Shown here in pieces: positions 27,273 to 35,838 of a DNA stretch of 64,000 nt (positions within the stretch are counted from its first letter, which is position 1; every line of letters begins with the position of its first letter). The notes beneath the pieces were generated by a model. That model worked only from the letters and a program-made list of their open reading frames with translations. It ran no database searches and was not told the DNA's origin. The translations under genes and the position numbers were made by a program. Source of the stretch: DASRFR01 sp035651455 (GTDB lineage: Bacteria; Acidobacteriota; Terriglobia; Terriglobales; Acidobacteriaceae); NCBI GenBank assembly GCA_035651455.1, contig DASRFR010000058.1, positions 558,001-622,000 on the forward strand. Direction: 5' to 3'.

Positions 27273-27473
27273 GTGTCCTTCGCGCGCCATCCGTTTCTTG
27301 CTGGTCTCCGTAGTCTGCTTGCTTTCTTAGCAGCATCCCTCCGGAAGTTCCTCAAGATCGAACGCCATGTCGGCGACTTCGCCTCACAGCGGATCTGCCC
27401 GTTCTGTGGACTCATTACGCCTCGTCACGAAGCATGTTGTCTGGAATGCGGAGCGGCCTTCAAAGCAGCCTGA
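27273..27473 (+). CDS. Small zinc-ribbon protein with hydrophobic N terminus
   Basis: 66 aa from the GTG at 27273 with GGAG upstream; a GTG at 27228 is an alternative. A hydrophobic/basic N-terminal helix (FLAGLRSLLAFLAASLRKFL) is followed by a C-terminal four-Cys zinc ribbon (CPFCG and CLECG). No family recognised. A perfect Crp-type palindrome precedes it, which supports that it is a real gene. Confidence 0.55.
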   Translation: MSFARHPFLAGLRSLLAFLAASLRKFLKIERHVGDFASQRICPFCGLITPRHEACCLECGAAFKAA

Positions 27474-27494
27474 AGGCAAGGAGTAGTACAGAAT

Positions 27495-28106
27495 CTACGC
27501 ACAGGCTTCGAATCTACTTTCAACGGATGGTGCTATGACGTATTTGTTCCTAACTGGACAGAACCGGCATGGCACTTCAACAACTTGCAAAATGGTCTCC
27601 TCAGCTACTACCAATTGAAACGATCGAAGGCACTCCTCACAGGTCACCGTCACATAGGGAATACCATTCGAGTCGTTGCCATTGCGCGGAATCCAGGCTG
27701 GAACGATCTCTTGCCGATGTGCTCCGCTGGGTGCAGGAGTTGAAATGATTAACTGCTCGATTTTTCGAAGCAGGTTCTTGGGTCCGCCTCCTTTGGCGTA
27801 GAACCCGTCCGCGGCTATCCAGGAGGGCAAGCCGTCTTCCGAGTACGCGCCGCTCATGGCAACGGTCAATATCTGCGGGAAACGTCGGCGCACAACAGAG
27901 AGCAACTCAAAACCCGACATGTGAGGCATCTCCAAATCGGAGATAACTACATCGGGCATTGTTTTTCTCAGCTCAGACAGCGCCGCAAAGCCATCCTCAG
28001 CAACGGCCACGTCGTAACCCGCACACATCAGCAACATTGCCAGGGTCTCGCGAACACCTGGATTGTCATCAACCACGAGAATGTGGCGTCTTGAAACCTT
28101 CGACAT
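27495..28106 (-). CDS. Response regulator receiver fused to C-terminal zinc ribbon, copy 1
   Basis: 203 aa from the ATG at 28106 with GAGGAG 7 nt upstream. Receiver domain residues 1-125 with the acidic pair (VVDDN), phospho-acceptor Asp in VVISDLEMPHMSGFELL, Ser in AMSGAYS and Lys in FYAKGG. The C-terminal 75 residues carry CEEC and CRFC in place of a DNA-binding output, so the output is probably protein or metal binding. A paralogue of the same design is at 62224. It forms an operon with the degenerate receiver upstream (2-bp gap). Confidence 0.88.
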   Translation of the reverse strand: MSKVSRRHILVVDDNPGVRETLAMLLMCAGYDVAVAEDGFAALSELRKTMPDVVISDLEMPHMSGFELLSVVRRRFPQILTVAMSGAYSEDGLPSWIAADGFYAKGGGPKNLLRKIEQLIISTPAPSGAHRQEIVPAWIPRNGNDSNGIPYVTVTCEECLRSFQLVVAEETILQVVEVPCRFCPVRNKYVIAPSVESRFEACA

Positions 28107-28108
28107 CG

Positions 28109-28513
28109 TCAACTCCTCAAACGGGAACGACGTTGGAGTTTTAACTCGCGCACAGAACCACTGGCTTTGCTCGCCAAAAGGAAATGGACAGCAGCCCATA
28201 GAAAGTGCGCCCCAGCAGATTTGTCTACTAAGGTGTCCACCGACTTTAAAGCCTTGTGCGGTAGTTCCACGGGATCGGCAACCATGATGATGGGAACTTT
28301 CGGTTTTGCGCGCCGGATTTCGTCCGCCACAATTTGCCCGTCCAATATTTCTAGATAGTATTCGAGAACGACTGCATCCACCGGACGTGACATTAAGAGC
28401 CGCAAGCCTTCTCTGCCATTCGTCGCCGTGACCAGTCCATATCCTTTTTCCCGCAACAGGGTCAACTGTCCAGGATCGTGGTGGATGCACAGAACTGTGG
28501 CAGTTGCAGCCAT
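28109..28513 (-). CDS. Degenerate receiver-domain protein
   Basis: 134 aa from the ATG at 28513. The fold is that of a receiver (VLCIHHDPGQLTLL, then VPIIMVADPVELPHKALKSV), but the acidic pair reads HHD and the phospho-acceptor position reads VVLEYYLEILDG, so Asp is replaced by Glu. It is probably not phosphorylated normally; Glu may mimic the active state. It directly precedes the intact receiver-zinc-ribbon gene with a 2-bp gap, suggesting that the two proteins work together. Confidence 0.8.
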   Translation of the reverse strand: MAATATVLCIHHDPGQLTLLREKGYGLVTATNGREGLRLLMSRPVDAVVLEYYLEILDGQIVADEIRRAKPKVPIIMVADPVELPHKALKSVDTLVDKSAGAHFLWAAVHFLLASKASGSVRELKLQRRSRLRS

Positions 28514-28551
28514 ACTCTTAAGTATGTATAGGTGAAACACATTCGCCCGTC

Positions 28552-28567
28552 TGTTCACAATTGATCA
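28552..28567. promoter_or_regulatory. Crp-type palindrome TGTTCACAATTGATCA
   Basis: Full match, in the divergent region 39 bp upstream of the degenerate receiver gene and about 95 bp upstream of the rightward gene at 28663. Confidence 0.6.
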
Positions 28568-28662
28568 TGAACAAGAAGGTACTGGAACTGATCAACTCTG
28601 AACGGAAAGGTACAACGTCAAACGCGTAGCCTATTCTTCAACGTTGTTCTTGAGGGCTTGCA

Positions 28663-28947
28663 ATGAAGAAACATTATCTGCACCTCGCGGTTTATCGCTG
28701 TGACAAGTGCCAGGGGCCGGTCGTCACCGCTTCGCTTGCCGTGCGCGAAAACGAAATATCGAAGGAGACCGAGAAACAACAGATTGGCGCCAGCTGTCTC
28801 GCGTGCGGCTCTCGGCAAAGGGCAGCGCCGGAAGGGACGCCCGCCCGTCAGTTTCCGCCGGTAGATTGGCCGCCAATCGGCGGAGTCACCCCTTCGAGTG
28901 TGACCAGCGCTTTCGTGGAAGCACTCAATCGTGCAGAACTGCATTGA
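28663..28947 (+). CDS. Small zinc-ribbon protein
   Basis: 94 aa, ATG at 28663 with GAGGGC upstream. CDKC (residues 13-16) and CLAC (45-48) form a four-Cys zinc ribbon; the C-terminal 40 residues are Pro-rich. Divergent from the receiver operon, whose product also ends in a zinc ribbon. Function unknown. Confidence 0.6.
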   Translation: MKKHYLHLAVYRCDKCQGPVVTASLAVRENEISKETEKQQIGASCLACGSRQRAAPEGTPARQFPPVDWPPIGGVTPSSVTSAFVEALNRAELH

Positions 28948-28975
28948 TGGTTCATGAGCAGTAACAATCGGGAAC

Positions 28976-28991
28976 TGAGCTTTCTTGCTCA
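28976..28991. promoter_or_regulatory. Crp-type palindrome TGAGCTTTCTTGCTCA (one mismatch)
   Basis: About 165 bp upstream of the YXWGXW gene at 29157. The 6-bp outer arms TGAGC/GCTCA are perfect. Confidence 0.45.
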
Positions 28992-29156
28992 GAATTCACC
29001 CACTCGCACGTGAGAAGGTGTCTACCAGATCATCTCTGCGAACGCGACCAGATCTCCACAACGTCTCGTTCGGAAGTTGTTGCCTCTACTCGCGCAGTCT
29101 GCAGCAGCAAGGCCTTACCGGGCACGCGAATTATGTCGAGATAAGAAGGAATCACA

Positions 29157-30251
29157 ATGAGTATCACTCGCTCCGTTCGCTCGCCGCTGTTCGCGCTCAT
29201 ACTACTCGCCATGTCGGCGGCAGCTTACGCGCAATTCAGCATCTCTGTCTCATTTGCCCCTCCGGAATTACCGGTCTATGAGCAGCCGATGGTCCCTGGT
29301 GAGGGCTACATCTGGACACCCGGATACTGGGCATACGCCGGCGACGATGACGGCTACTACTGGGTGCCGGGCACGTGGGTCATGGCTCCTGAACCTGGTC
29401 TGCTGTGGACTCCGGCATATTGGAGTTGGGGCGGCAACGGATATGTTTTCAATAACGGCTATTGGGGCCAGCAAGTAGGGTTTTATGGCGGCGTCAGTTA
29501 CGGCTATGGATATTACGGCGACGGCTACCAAGGCGGACGGTGGCAGAACGGACAGTTCTACTACAACCGTTCCGTGAGCAACGTGAATGTCACTAACATT
29601 CACAACGTCTACAACACGACGGTGATCAACAACACCACTACTATCAACCGCGTCAGCTACAACGGTGGCAACGGTGGCATCAGCGCGCGTCCCACATCGC
29701 GACAGGAGTCCGTCGCACGCGAGAGGCATATTCCACCCGTGGCCGCGCAGACACAACATGAGCGCGCTGCCCGCATTAACCCGGAGCAACGGGCATCCTT
29801 GAACCATGGCACACCAGAAGTGGCTGCTACTCCAAGGCCGGGGGCGTTCACCGACCGCGACATTGTGCGCGCAAGACAAACTGGCACGCCCTACAACGCT
29901 CCGATGAATCGTGCGGCAATTCAGCCAGTAGCCAATTCGCCGTCCGCGCATCCAGAGAACAATGCCGCTCGCCCAGAGCGGCCTGTGTCGAATCATCAGC
30001 CGGAGCCGGACCGTGCTCCGTCAGTACGCCCAAACCACCCGGAGCCGAATCGTGTGCCCGCAGACCAGCCGAATAGCCGACACCAACCCAATCGGAACGA
30101 GCCGCAACAGCGGCCTCTGAATTCGACGCCCGTTGAGCGTTCGCAACCAGAACGCACGACTCCGTCCGAAGCACGGCCTCCACGCCAACCACAGCCGCCA
30201 CCAGCCAACAATCCGGGAGAGAAGAAAGGGCATGATGAGAAGCCGCAGTAA
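29157..30251 (+). CDS. YXWGXW repeat-containing secreted protein
   Basis: 364 aa. Signal peptide (SPLFALILLAMSAAAYAQ), then aromatic repeats typical of the family (GYIWTPGYWAYAGDDDGYYW, VPGTWV, LLWTPAYWSWGGNGYVFNNG), a Tyr/Gly stretch, an Asn/Thr-rich part and a disordered C terminus rich in Pro, Arg, Asn and Gln. Probably an outer-surface or periplasmic structural protein. The ATG is preceded by AAGAAGGA. Likely cotranscribed with the small gene at 30288. Confidence 0.88.
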   Translation: MSITRSVRSPLFALILLAMSAAAYAQFSISVSFAPPELPVYEQPMVPGEGYIWTPGYWAYAGDDDGYYWVPGTWVMAPEPGLLWTPAYWSWGGNGYVFNNGYWGQQVGFYGGVSYGYGYYGDGYQGGRWQNGQFYYNRSVSNVNVTNIHNVYNTTVINNTTTINRVSYNGGNGGISARPTSRQESVARERHIPPVAAQTQHERAARINPEQRASLNHGTPEVAATPRPGAFTDRDIVRARQTGTPYNAPMNRAAIQPVANSPSAHPENNAARPERPVSNHQPEPDRAPSVRPNHPEPNRVPADQPNSRHQPNRNEPQQRPLNSTPVERSQPERTTPSEARPPRQPQPPPANNPGEKKGHDEKPQ

Positions 30252-30287
30252 CACAATGTTCCAGGCTGAAGCTTCAGAGGACCAACT

Positions 30288-30536
30288 ATGACGGAAAATC
30301 CGAGCACCACTATGGGTGGAACGGTTCAAAAGGTGATCAAATCCCATGTTCCGACCCAACCGGATAAGGCCCAGATTTCAGTTGCGGGCGCCGACGACCT
30401 CTACAAGGAACTCCGCATCGAAAACACGCTAACCGATGCAGACGGGAATGAGGTCCGCCTGAAGGTGGGGGCCAAAGTAGAACTGACGGTCGAGGCCGAA
30501 CCGCAGGACGTGACTAGTAGCGATTCTAAAGGCTGA
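30288..30536 (+). CDS. Small acidic hypothetical protein
   Basis: 82 aa, ATG at 30288, 36 bp after the YXWGXW gene. The sequence (MTENPSTTMGGTVQKVIKSH, then LTDADGNEVRLKVGAKVELT) predicts one short beta-rich domain; no signal peptide. Proteins of this kind often accompany YXWGXW genes in Acidobacteriota, but I cannot name a family. Confidence 0.65.
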   Translation: MTENPSTTMGGTVQKVIKSHVPTQPDKAQISVAGADDLYKELRIENTLTDADGNEVRLKVGAKVELTVEAEPQDVTSSDSKG

Positions 30537-30596
30537 AGACGGCGTTTTCATACTCGGGCATCCTGATTTTTCACGAATGCCTTTTTTGGCAGGACT

Positions 30597-31274
30597 CTAA
30601 TCGTGGAGAACGACATTCAGCAGCGAGCTATGGACCTGGAGAGCGCCTTCCGAGCCGCCGGCGTAGTGAATGAATCCCAGCTTCCGGAATCGATTCATGA
30701 AGAAGCTGACGCGCGAACGAGTCGTGCCGACCATTTCCGCCAGGGTTTCCTGGCTGATCTTGGGAACCACTGTTTCTGGAATGCCTTCCTTGCCAAAACG
30801 AGCGAGCAGGAGCAAAACGCGAGCCAGGCGTTTCTCGCTGGAGTTGAACAACTGGTCGACCAGATCCTCTTCGTAGCGGATGTTGCGCGCCAGCAAATAT
30901 GCCACAAACATTTCGGAAAGCGCAGGTTCCCGATGAAGCGCCTCCATCATTGTCTTCTTCTCCACGCGAAGAATCTCGCAATCCGTCATCGCCGCCGCGG
31001 AGCCCATTCGTAATAGCTGACCCGCCAGCGAACCTTCCCCAAAAAAGTTTCCCTGGTTTACGATCGCGATCGTTGCCTCTTTGCCGATCTTGGAGACGAC
31101 GGTGAGCCTCACTTTGCCTTTCTGCACGTAGAAGACAGCGTCCGCGTCGTCGCCCTGCGCAAATATCGCCTGATTTTTCGCGACCGTCAGGATCTTCCTG
31201 CCATCGCCGATGGTGGCGAGGAAAGTGTCGGGATTAAACCCGCCGTTCTTCTTGACTGCTGTAGAAGGAGGCAT
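30597..31274 (-). CDS. Crp/Fnr family transcription regulator, paralogue 3
   Basis: 225 aa from the ATG at 31274 (MPPSTAVKKNGGFNPDTFLA). Cyclic-nucleotide-binding fold (IFAQGDDADAVFYVQKGKVR, NFFGEGSLAGQLLRMGSAAA), dimer helix (NIRYEEDLVDQLFNSSEKRL) and winged helix (SQETLAEMVGTTRSRVSFFM, NRFRKLGFIHY). No iron-sulfur Cys cluster. It lacks the long tail of paralogues 1 and 6. A perfect palindrome lies 95 bp upstream in the region shared with the divergent gene at 31440. Confidence 0.93.
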   Translation of the reverse strand: MPPSTAVKKNGGFNPDTFLATIGDGRKILTVAKNQAIFAQGDDADAVFYVQKGKVRLTVVSKIGKEATIAIVNQGNFFGEGSLAGQLLRMGSAAAMTDCEILRVEKKTMMEALHREPALSEMFVAYLLARNIRYEEDLVDQLFNSSEKRLARVLLLLARFGKEGIPETVVPKISQETLAEMVGTTRSRVSFFMNRFRKLGFIHYAGGSEGALQVHSSLLNVVLHD

Positions 31275-31368
31275 GTGTCGCAAGTATAGTCCCAGGATCA
31301 ACTGAAGCCGCATAAATCGGCCTCACAGTGACTTTACACTGCAAACACGCGACTTGTGACACTGAGAG

Positions 31369-31384
31369 TGGTCATTTTTGAGCA
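31369..31384. promoter_or_regulatory. Crp-type palindrome TGGTCATTTTTGAGCA
   Basis: Full match, 95 bp upstream of Crp paralogue 3 (leftward) and 56 bp upstream of the rightward gene at 31440. Confidence 0.6.
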
Positions 31385-31439
31385 GTTTTTGTTCTCTCCT
31401 CGGTCCAACATTGTTAGAGCAGATAGGAAACCACCACGG

Positions 31440-31871
31440 ATGCCACCAATGGTTCAAGTCGGCGCAATTCTCATGAAAAACTGGCCCGAGATGAAGAAGC
31501 TGATCGGGCTGGAAAGTGAACCCTATTCAGGACAATGGACTTTGCTCAAAACCTTGGATGCCTCTGCTCTAGATCGCAAAATCCATGCTGCCGGGTGGAA
31601 CTTCTTTTTTATGGCGACCGAAGTCAAGGTGATGTTCTTTGGCTCGCTTGGAGCAGCAAAGGTACAAAATGCATTAAAGCGGATTCTAGAGAAGGTAAAG
31701 CGGCAGCACTTCAATGCTCTTGAAGTTACCGCAATCGCTACCCGACATTTCCTCGGAGTGCCGTACGTGACTGTGTCCGCGCATTCTCGCCATATGCAAC
31801 AGAGTTGCTCCCTGGATACGGCGGTCGCGCGGCAATCGTTCCAACGCGATGCGGAATGGGCGCGAGCATGA
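31440..31871 (+). CDS. Conserved-looking hypothetical protein
   Basis: 143 aa from the ATG at 31440 (MPPMVQVGAILMKNWPEMKK); longer starts lack support. Mixed alpha/beta with a central hydrophobic strand (AAGWNFFFMATEVKVMFFGS) and a basic helix (ALKRILEKVKRQHFNALEVT). No known domain. It is followed 28 bp later by another unknown gene, probably one transcript. Confidence 0.6.
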   Translation: MPPMVQVGAILMKNWPEMKKLIGLESEPYSGQWTLLKTLDASALDRKIHAAGWNFFFMATEVKVMFFGSLGAAKVQNALKRILEKVKRQHFNALEVTAIATRHFLGVPYVTVSAHSRHMQQSCSLDTAVARQSFQRDAEWARA

Positions 31872-31899
31872 GCTCAGCTCTACTACGGAGAATCGACCT

Positions 31900-32346
31900 A
31901 TGAACCCTGATCCGACACAAAGTCTCGACCAAACGCTGGAGAGTGCAATTGTTGTATCGTGGCCAGATCTGACGCATGGCGCCCAAACTGGCTTGATTCA
32001 CGTCGAATACGGCTTTGCTCCCGCTGGCATGCTGGACTACTTGAAGGTCTGGTCATCCATAGCACGAGGTCATTGGCTTTTGGCTTGTGAGTATTGGACC
32101 TCAGCGAACAACTCTCACAGCACCGGCGTGCGGTTCGATAACGAATACGAATCCGAAGGACTGGCTCACATTTTGGAATTTGTGATGCAACACCAGAATT
32201 CGTTCGTGCTTCCCCCGAACCTCGGTCGGCAGGGGCTGCTCCAGATTTCGACGCCGACGGTGGAAGAGAGCGTAGCAGCTGCGGCGCTGATCAATGAAGT
32301 CTTGGACCGTCTCACTTCGAAGGTTGCAGAGCGGACCGTGGCTTGA
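31900..32346 (+). CDS. Hypothetical protein
   Basis: 148 aa from the ATG at 31900 with GGAG upstream. The sequence (GLIHVEYGFAPAGMLDYLKV, then FDNEYESEGLAHILEFVMQH) is that of a compact cytoplasmic protein; no recognisable family. It shares a transcript direction and short spacing with the gene at 31440. Confidence 0.6.
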   Translation: MNPDPTQSLDQTLESAIVVSWPDLTHGAQTGLIHVEYGFAPAGMLDYLKVWSSIARGHWLLACEYWTSANNSHSTGVRFDNEYESEGLAHILEFVMQHQNSFVLPPNLGRQGLLQISTPTVEESVAAAALINEVLDRLTSKVAERTVA

Positions 32347-32665
32347 AAGCCTTCCCGGCCCTCATTTTTCTGCGCCCGCTAAACGGCGTTCGCGATGCGG
32401 CTCCGTTCGGGGCAGTCCCGTACTAAGCTCGCATTTTTCTCCCGGCTTTGCGCCACACGTCGGGCAACGAACCGATAAAGCTTGTTTCTTCTTGGCCTTC
32501 ATGGCTACACAATGAACGGTTCCTCATCAATAAGATGGTCAATTGTGACCATCTCGCAATCCTCTGCGAGGCGCATCATTATCTTTAGAGCAGGTGCACG
32601 GCAAGGCAGGATGTGGCTAGGTGGCCGCGTTCTGCCTCGTTAAACCTTTGCTCAGAAGAGATGCC
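32347..32665. other. Intergenic region with a Crp-type palindrome
   Basis: About 320 bp; contains the long inverted repeat around 32534-32553 and no gene. Confidence 0.4.
32536..32551. promoter_or_regulatory. Crp-type palindrome TGGTCAATTGTGACCA
   Basis: Full match; the arms extend to GATGGTCA/TGACCATC. It lies 115 bp upstream of the broken Pro/Tyr-rich gene at 32666. Confidence 0.6.
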
Positions 32666-32884
32666 ATGTTCAATCCTTCAGCTACCAATGCAAGTAAATC
32701 CTCCGAGCCGTGACGGGCCCACCCCGGTGAAGCTGCAGACTCCGATGGCGCCAAAGAGCCACCGGTACCTGGAACTCCATATAGGCCATACTCCGAGAAG
32801 CCTGCGCTCCCTGAGCCTCCTTACAAGCCGTACACCGAGCAGCCTGCACATGAGGCTCCATACGAGCCTTACAAAGGCATTTAG
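32666..32884 (+). pseudogene. Small Pro/Tyr-rich protein gene interrupted by TGA at codon 16
   Basis: From the ATG at 32666 the frame reads MFNPSATNASKSSEP, then TGA (32711-32713), then continues in the same frame through RAHPGEAADSDGAKEPPVPG and a PY-repeat tail (TPYRPYSEKPALPEPPYKPY, then ending EAPYEPYKGI) to the TAG at 32882. Composition after the TGA is plainly protein-like (repeated PYxPYxE). One point mutation (for example CGA or GGA to TGA) is the likely cause. A hairpin of the SECIS kind is not seen after the TGA. Confidence 0.5.
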
Positions 32885-32978
32885 TCGCGGGACTATTACC
32901 CATTAATCCGGTGCAGGAAATGAGAAAAGGCTTTCTACGCCTTCATCTTGCTTCTCACCAGAGCAAACAGGAGAATGT

Positions 32979-33188
32979 ATGACTAACACGAAGTTTGTTG
33001 TAAGAGTGAGCCATGGCGGCACGCGTGCCCCGGCATACGTGCAGCGGTTCGATCGGCTGCCTGCCCAGATGACAACCAACCGCAAGCTGGCCCTGATTAT
33101 GGGAAAACTGACGGCTGAAGACGCGGCTAAAGCCATCGGAAATTCTCGCTGTGTTCCCGAGTTAGTGCCCGTACACATCAATGCCTAG
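32979..33188 (+). CDS. Small hypothetical protein
   Basis: 69 aa, ATG at 32979 with CAGGAG 5 nt upstream. The sequence (MTNTKFVVRVSHGGTRAPAY, then LTAEDAAKAIGNSRCVPELV) predicts a small alpha/beta domain. No family recognised. The strong ribosome-binding site and position after the palindrome at 32536 support a real gene. Confidence 0.55.
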   Translation: MTNTKFVVRVSHGGTRAPAYVQRFDRLPAQMTTNRKLALIMGKLTAEDAAKAIGNSRCVPELVPVHINA

Positions 33189-33264
33189 AAGCCGCCGACA
33201 CCGCGCCGCGGGCAGAAGCAGTTTTTGCAGAAGCAGTCTTGTGTCCGCAACACATTGGAGCAAC

Positions 33265-33280
33265 TGGTCAATTTTGACCA
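33265..33280. promoter_or_regulatory. Crp-type palindrome TGGTCAATTTTGACCA, within a longer perfect inverted repeat
   Basis: The arms extend to a perfect 10-bp inverted repeat AACTGGTCAA / TTGACCAGTT separated by 2 bp (33263-33284 region). It lies 177 bp upstream of the glycosyltransferase operon and is the most symmetrical copy in the window. Confidence 0.65.
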
Positions 33281-33456
33281 GTTCGCCAGTCCATCGGCAT
33301 TGAATACTGAAAGCAGAAGAATCCACCGATGGACGCACCACTAAATTACAGCTGAACGCACCTGGACTAGCCGGCTCCCGACCAGTTGCCGGTTCTACGC
33401 GCGAGCGGGAGATCTACTGTTTCGGTGCCGTTTCTCATCACGTTTTAGGAGCACAT

Positions 33457-35838
33457 TTGTCGTTAAACACCCTTCCGCAGCAGGCTCTTCTGAAAGTCGT
33501 CGAGCCGCGCCGTCCCCTGATTCACGGAGAGTCTGCAGGGACTCGTGCCCCATTGCCCTCGAAGCTATCCCTGCCGAGTCGTGTCGCGGTCATCGGGAAT
33601 TATCTTCCACGACATTGCGGAATCGCGACGTTTACCACCGATTTGTGTAGCGCCATCTCCGCGGAGTACGGAACTGCTCGACTGTTGGCTCTCCCTGTCA
33701 ACGATACCGATGAAGGTTACGACTATCCCGCCCGGGTCCGATGGACACTCGTTCAGGACGATGTGAGGTCATATCAGGACGCCGCCGCATTCCTGAACTT
33801 CAACAATATCGACATGGTATGCCTGCAGCACGAGTATGGAATCTTCGGCGGTCCAGCCGGGAGCCATATCTTGCATTTGCTGCGCGGCCTGAAAATGCCA
33901 GTGGTCACCACGCTGCACACGGTTTTGCGCGAGCCGAATCCTGACCAGTTGCTGGTCATGGAAGAGATTGCCGAGCTCTCTGACCGGCTCATTGTGATGA
34001 GCCAACTGTCATCCCAGTTCCTGCAGGAAGTCTTTAAAGTGCCGGGCAGCAAGATTGACATGGTCCCGCACGGCGTTCCGGACCTGCCTTTTCTTGACCC
34101 TAATTTCTACAAGGACCGCTTTGGCGTAGAAGGGAAAGCGGTTTTGTTGACGTTCGGCTTGCTCTCCCCGAATAAGGGAATTGAAAACGTAATTCAGGCA
34201 TTGCCGCAGATTTTGTCCAAGCACAAGAACGTTGTCTACATCGTTGCAGGCGCGACTCACCCTCACATCCTGCGCCGCGAGGGTGACAACTATCGCGTTA
34301 GTTTGCAGTCCTTGGTGAAGGAAATAGGAGTGGAACCGCATGTGATCTTCCACAACCGCTTTGTCAGTCCCGAGGAAATGGTTGAGTTCATTGGCGCGGC
34401 TGACATTTATATAACTCCTTACCGCCATGAAGCGCAGGTCGTTTCCGGAACACTTGCCTATGCCTTAGGTGCCGGAAAAGCGATCATCTCTACTCCCTAC
34501 TGGCATGCAATCGAGTTGTTGGATGATCGCCGAGGCGCGCTTGTTCCATTCCAGAACCCCAATGCAATTGCGAATAAGACGATCGAGCTCCTAAACACTC
34601 CTGCCATTCGCCACTCTATGCGCAAACGCGGTTACCTTTTCGCGCGGGAGATGGTATGGAAGCGGGTGGCGCAAGGTTATATGCAGAGTTTTTCGCGCGT
34701 GCGAACCGATCGAATGGAGAGTCCAAAAGTTCAGTTCTCCGCGCGCCTGACTGAAAAGTCGCCGGGCCGCTTGCCGGAGTTGAAACTGAATCAACTGCAC
34801 CGGATGACCGATGACACTGGGATGCTTCAGCACGCAATCTTCACGATCCCGAATCGGAGAGAGGGCTATACCACGGATGACAATGCGCGGGCTCTGATTT
34901 TGGCACTGCTGCTGGAGCAAACGAAAGCGGAGAATGGCGATTCATCTGCCTCAAATTCCGCAGGGCTGTATCTCGCGTTTCTGGAACATGCGTTCAATTC
35001 CGCGAAGGGAAGGTTCAAGAACTTTCTCCGCTACGATCGCCGGTGGAATGAGCCTGTCGGATCCGAAGATTGTCATGGACGGGCGTTGTGGGCGCTTGGA
35101 ACGGTTCTGGGGCGATCGCAGAATCAGGGACTCAGGGGCGCTGCCGGGCGACTCTTTGAATTCGCTCTTCCTGCCGCGATGGAATTCAGCAGCCCGCGTG
35201 CTTGGGCGTATGCCTTGCTCGGCATTCAGGAGTATCTCACTTCGTACCCCGGAGATCGCGATGCACAGAAAGTACAATGTGCCCTCAGTGGCCGTCTTCT
35301 CAAAATGTATGATTCCATCCGACAACCCAATTGGAAATGGTTCGAGAACGTTCTAGCCTACGGCAACTCCAGACTATCCCAAGCCATGTTGCTGGTTGGC
35401 GAAGATCGCTCGGATGAGCGCATGATTTCCGCTGGACTGGAATCTCTGGAGTGGCTGATGGAAATGCAGCGGTGCGAAGCCAACGGCCACTTTGTCCCGA
35501 TTGGTTCGCAAGGGTTTTATCGCCAGCATGGCGAGAAGGCCCGCTTCGATCAGCAGCCACTTGAAGCCGCCGGCGCGGTCTCGGCTTGTTTGCAAGCATA
35601 CCGCGTAACCGGGAACAGCCGCTGGCGCGGCGAAGCCTGGTCAGCTTTCAACTGGTTTGTTGGCGACAACGATCTGCAACTTCCTCTTTATGATTCCGCG
35701 ACGGGCGGTTGTCGCGATGGCCTGCATCCCGACCGCGCGAACGAAAACCAGGGAGCAGAATCAACGCTGTCATTCTTGATGGCACTTCTCGAGATGCGTG
35801 CTCTGCCAGGGCCTGAACAAAAGGAAATCCTTTCATGA
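33457..35838 (+). CDS. Two-domain glycosyltransferase (GT4-like plus C-terminal alpha/alpha domain)
   Basis: 793 aa, TTG start at 33457 with AGGAG 6 nt upstream. Residues about 45-420 are a GT-B glycosyltransferase (family 4 style): NYLPRHCGIATFTTDLC, QHEYGIFGG, the C-lobe LLTFGLLSPNKGIENVIQAL and the donor-binding segment ADIYITPYRHEAQVVSGTLA. Residues about 450-790 form a helical toroid-like domain (TTDDNARALILALLLEQ, GSEDCHGRALWALGTVLGRS). It probably moves sugar from a nucleotide donor; donor and acceptor are not readable. Overlaps the GH130 gene by ATGA, so the two products likely act in one glycan pathway. Confidence 0.85.
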   Translation: MSLNTLPQQALLKVVEPRRPLIHGESAGTRAPLPSKLSLPSRVAVIGNYLPRHCGIATFTTDLCSAISAEYGTARLLALPVNDTDEGYDYPARVRWTLVQDDVRSYQDAAAFLNFNNIDMVCLQHEYGIFGGPAGSHILHLLRGLKMPVVTTLHTVLREPNPDQLLVMEEIAELSDRLIVMSQLSSQFLQEVFKVPGSKIDMVPHGVPDLPFLDPNFYKDRFGVEGKAVLLTFGLLSPNKGIENVIQALPQILSKHKNVVYIVAGATHPHILRREGDNYRVSLQSLVKEIGVEPHVIFHNRFVSPEEMVEFIGAADIYITPYRHEAQVVSGTLAYALGAGKAIISTPYWHAIELLDDRRGALVPFQNPNAIANKTIELLNTPAIRHSMRKRGYLFAREMVWKRVAQGYMQSFSRVRTDRMESPKVQFSARLTEKSPGRLPELKLNQLHRMTDDTGMLQHAIFTIPNRREGYTTDDNARALILALLLEQTKAENGDSSASNSAGLYLAFLEHAFNSAKGRFKNFLRYDRRWNEPVGSEDCHGRALWALGTVLGRSQNQGLRGAAGRLFEFALPAAMEFSSPRAWAYALLGIQEYLTSYPGDRDAQKVQCALSGRLLKMYDSIRQPNWKWFENVLAYGNSRLSQAMLLVGEDRSDERMISAGLESLEWLMEMQRCEANGHFVPIGSQGFYRQHGEKARFDQQPLEAAGAVSACLQAYRVTGNSRWRGEAWSAFNWFVGDNDLQLPLYDSATGGCRDGLHPDRANENQGAESTLSFLMALLEMRALPGPEQKEILS

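Noticed and set aside
29268..29996. 242-codon antisense frame under the YXWGXW gene
   Set aside because: Mirror of the aromatic/Asn repeats; no signal or domain.
32711..32760. Selenocysteine reading of the TGA in the PY-repeat gene
   Set aside because: No hairpin at SECIS distance and no redox-active context; a nonsense mutation is simpler.
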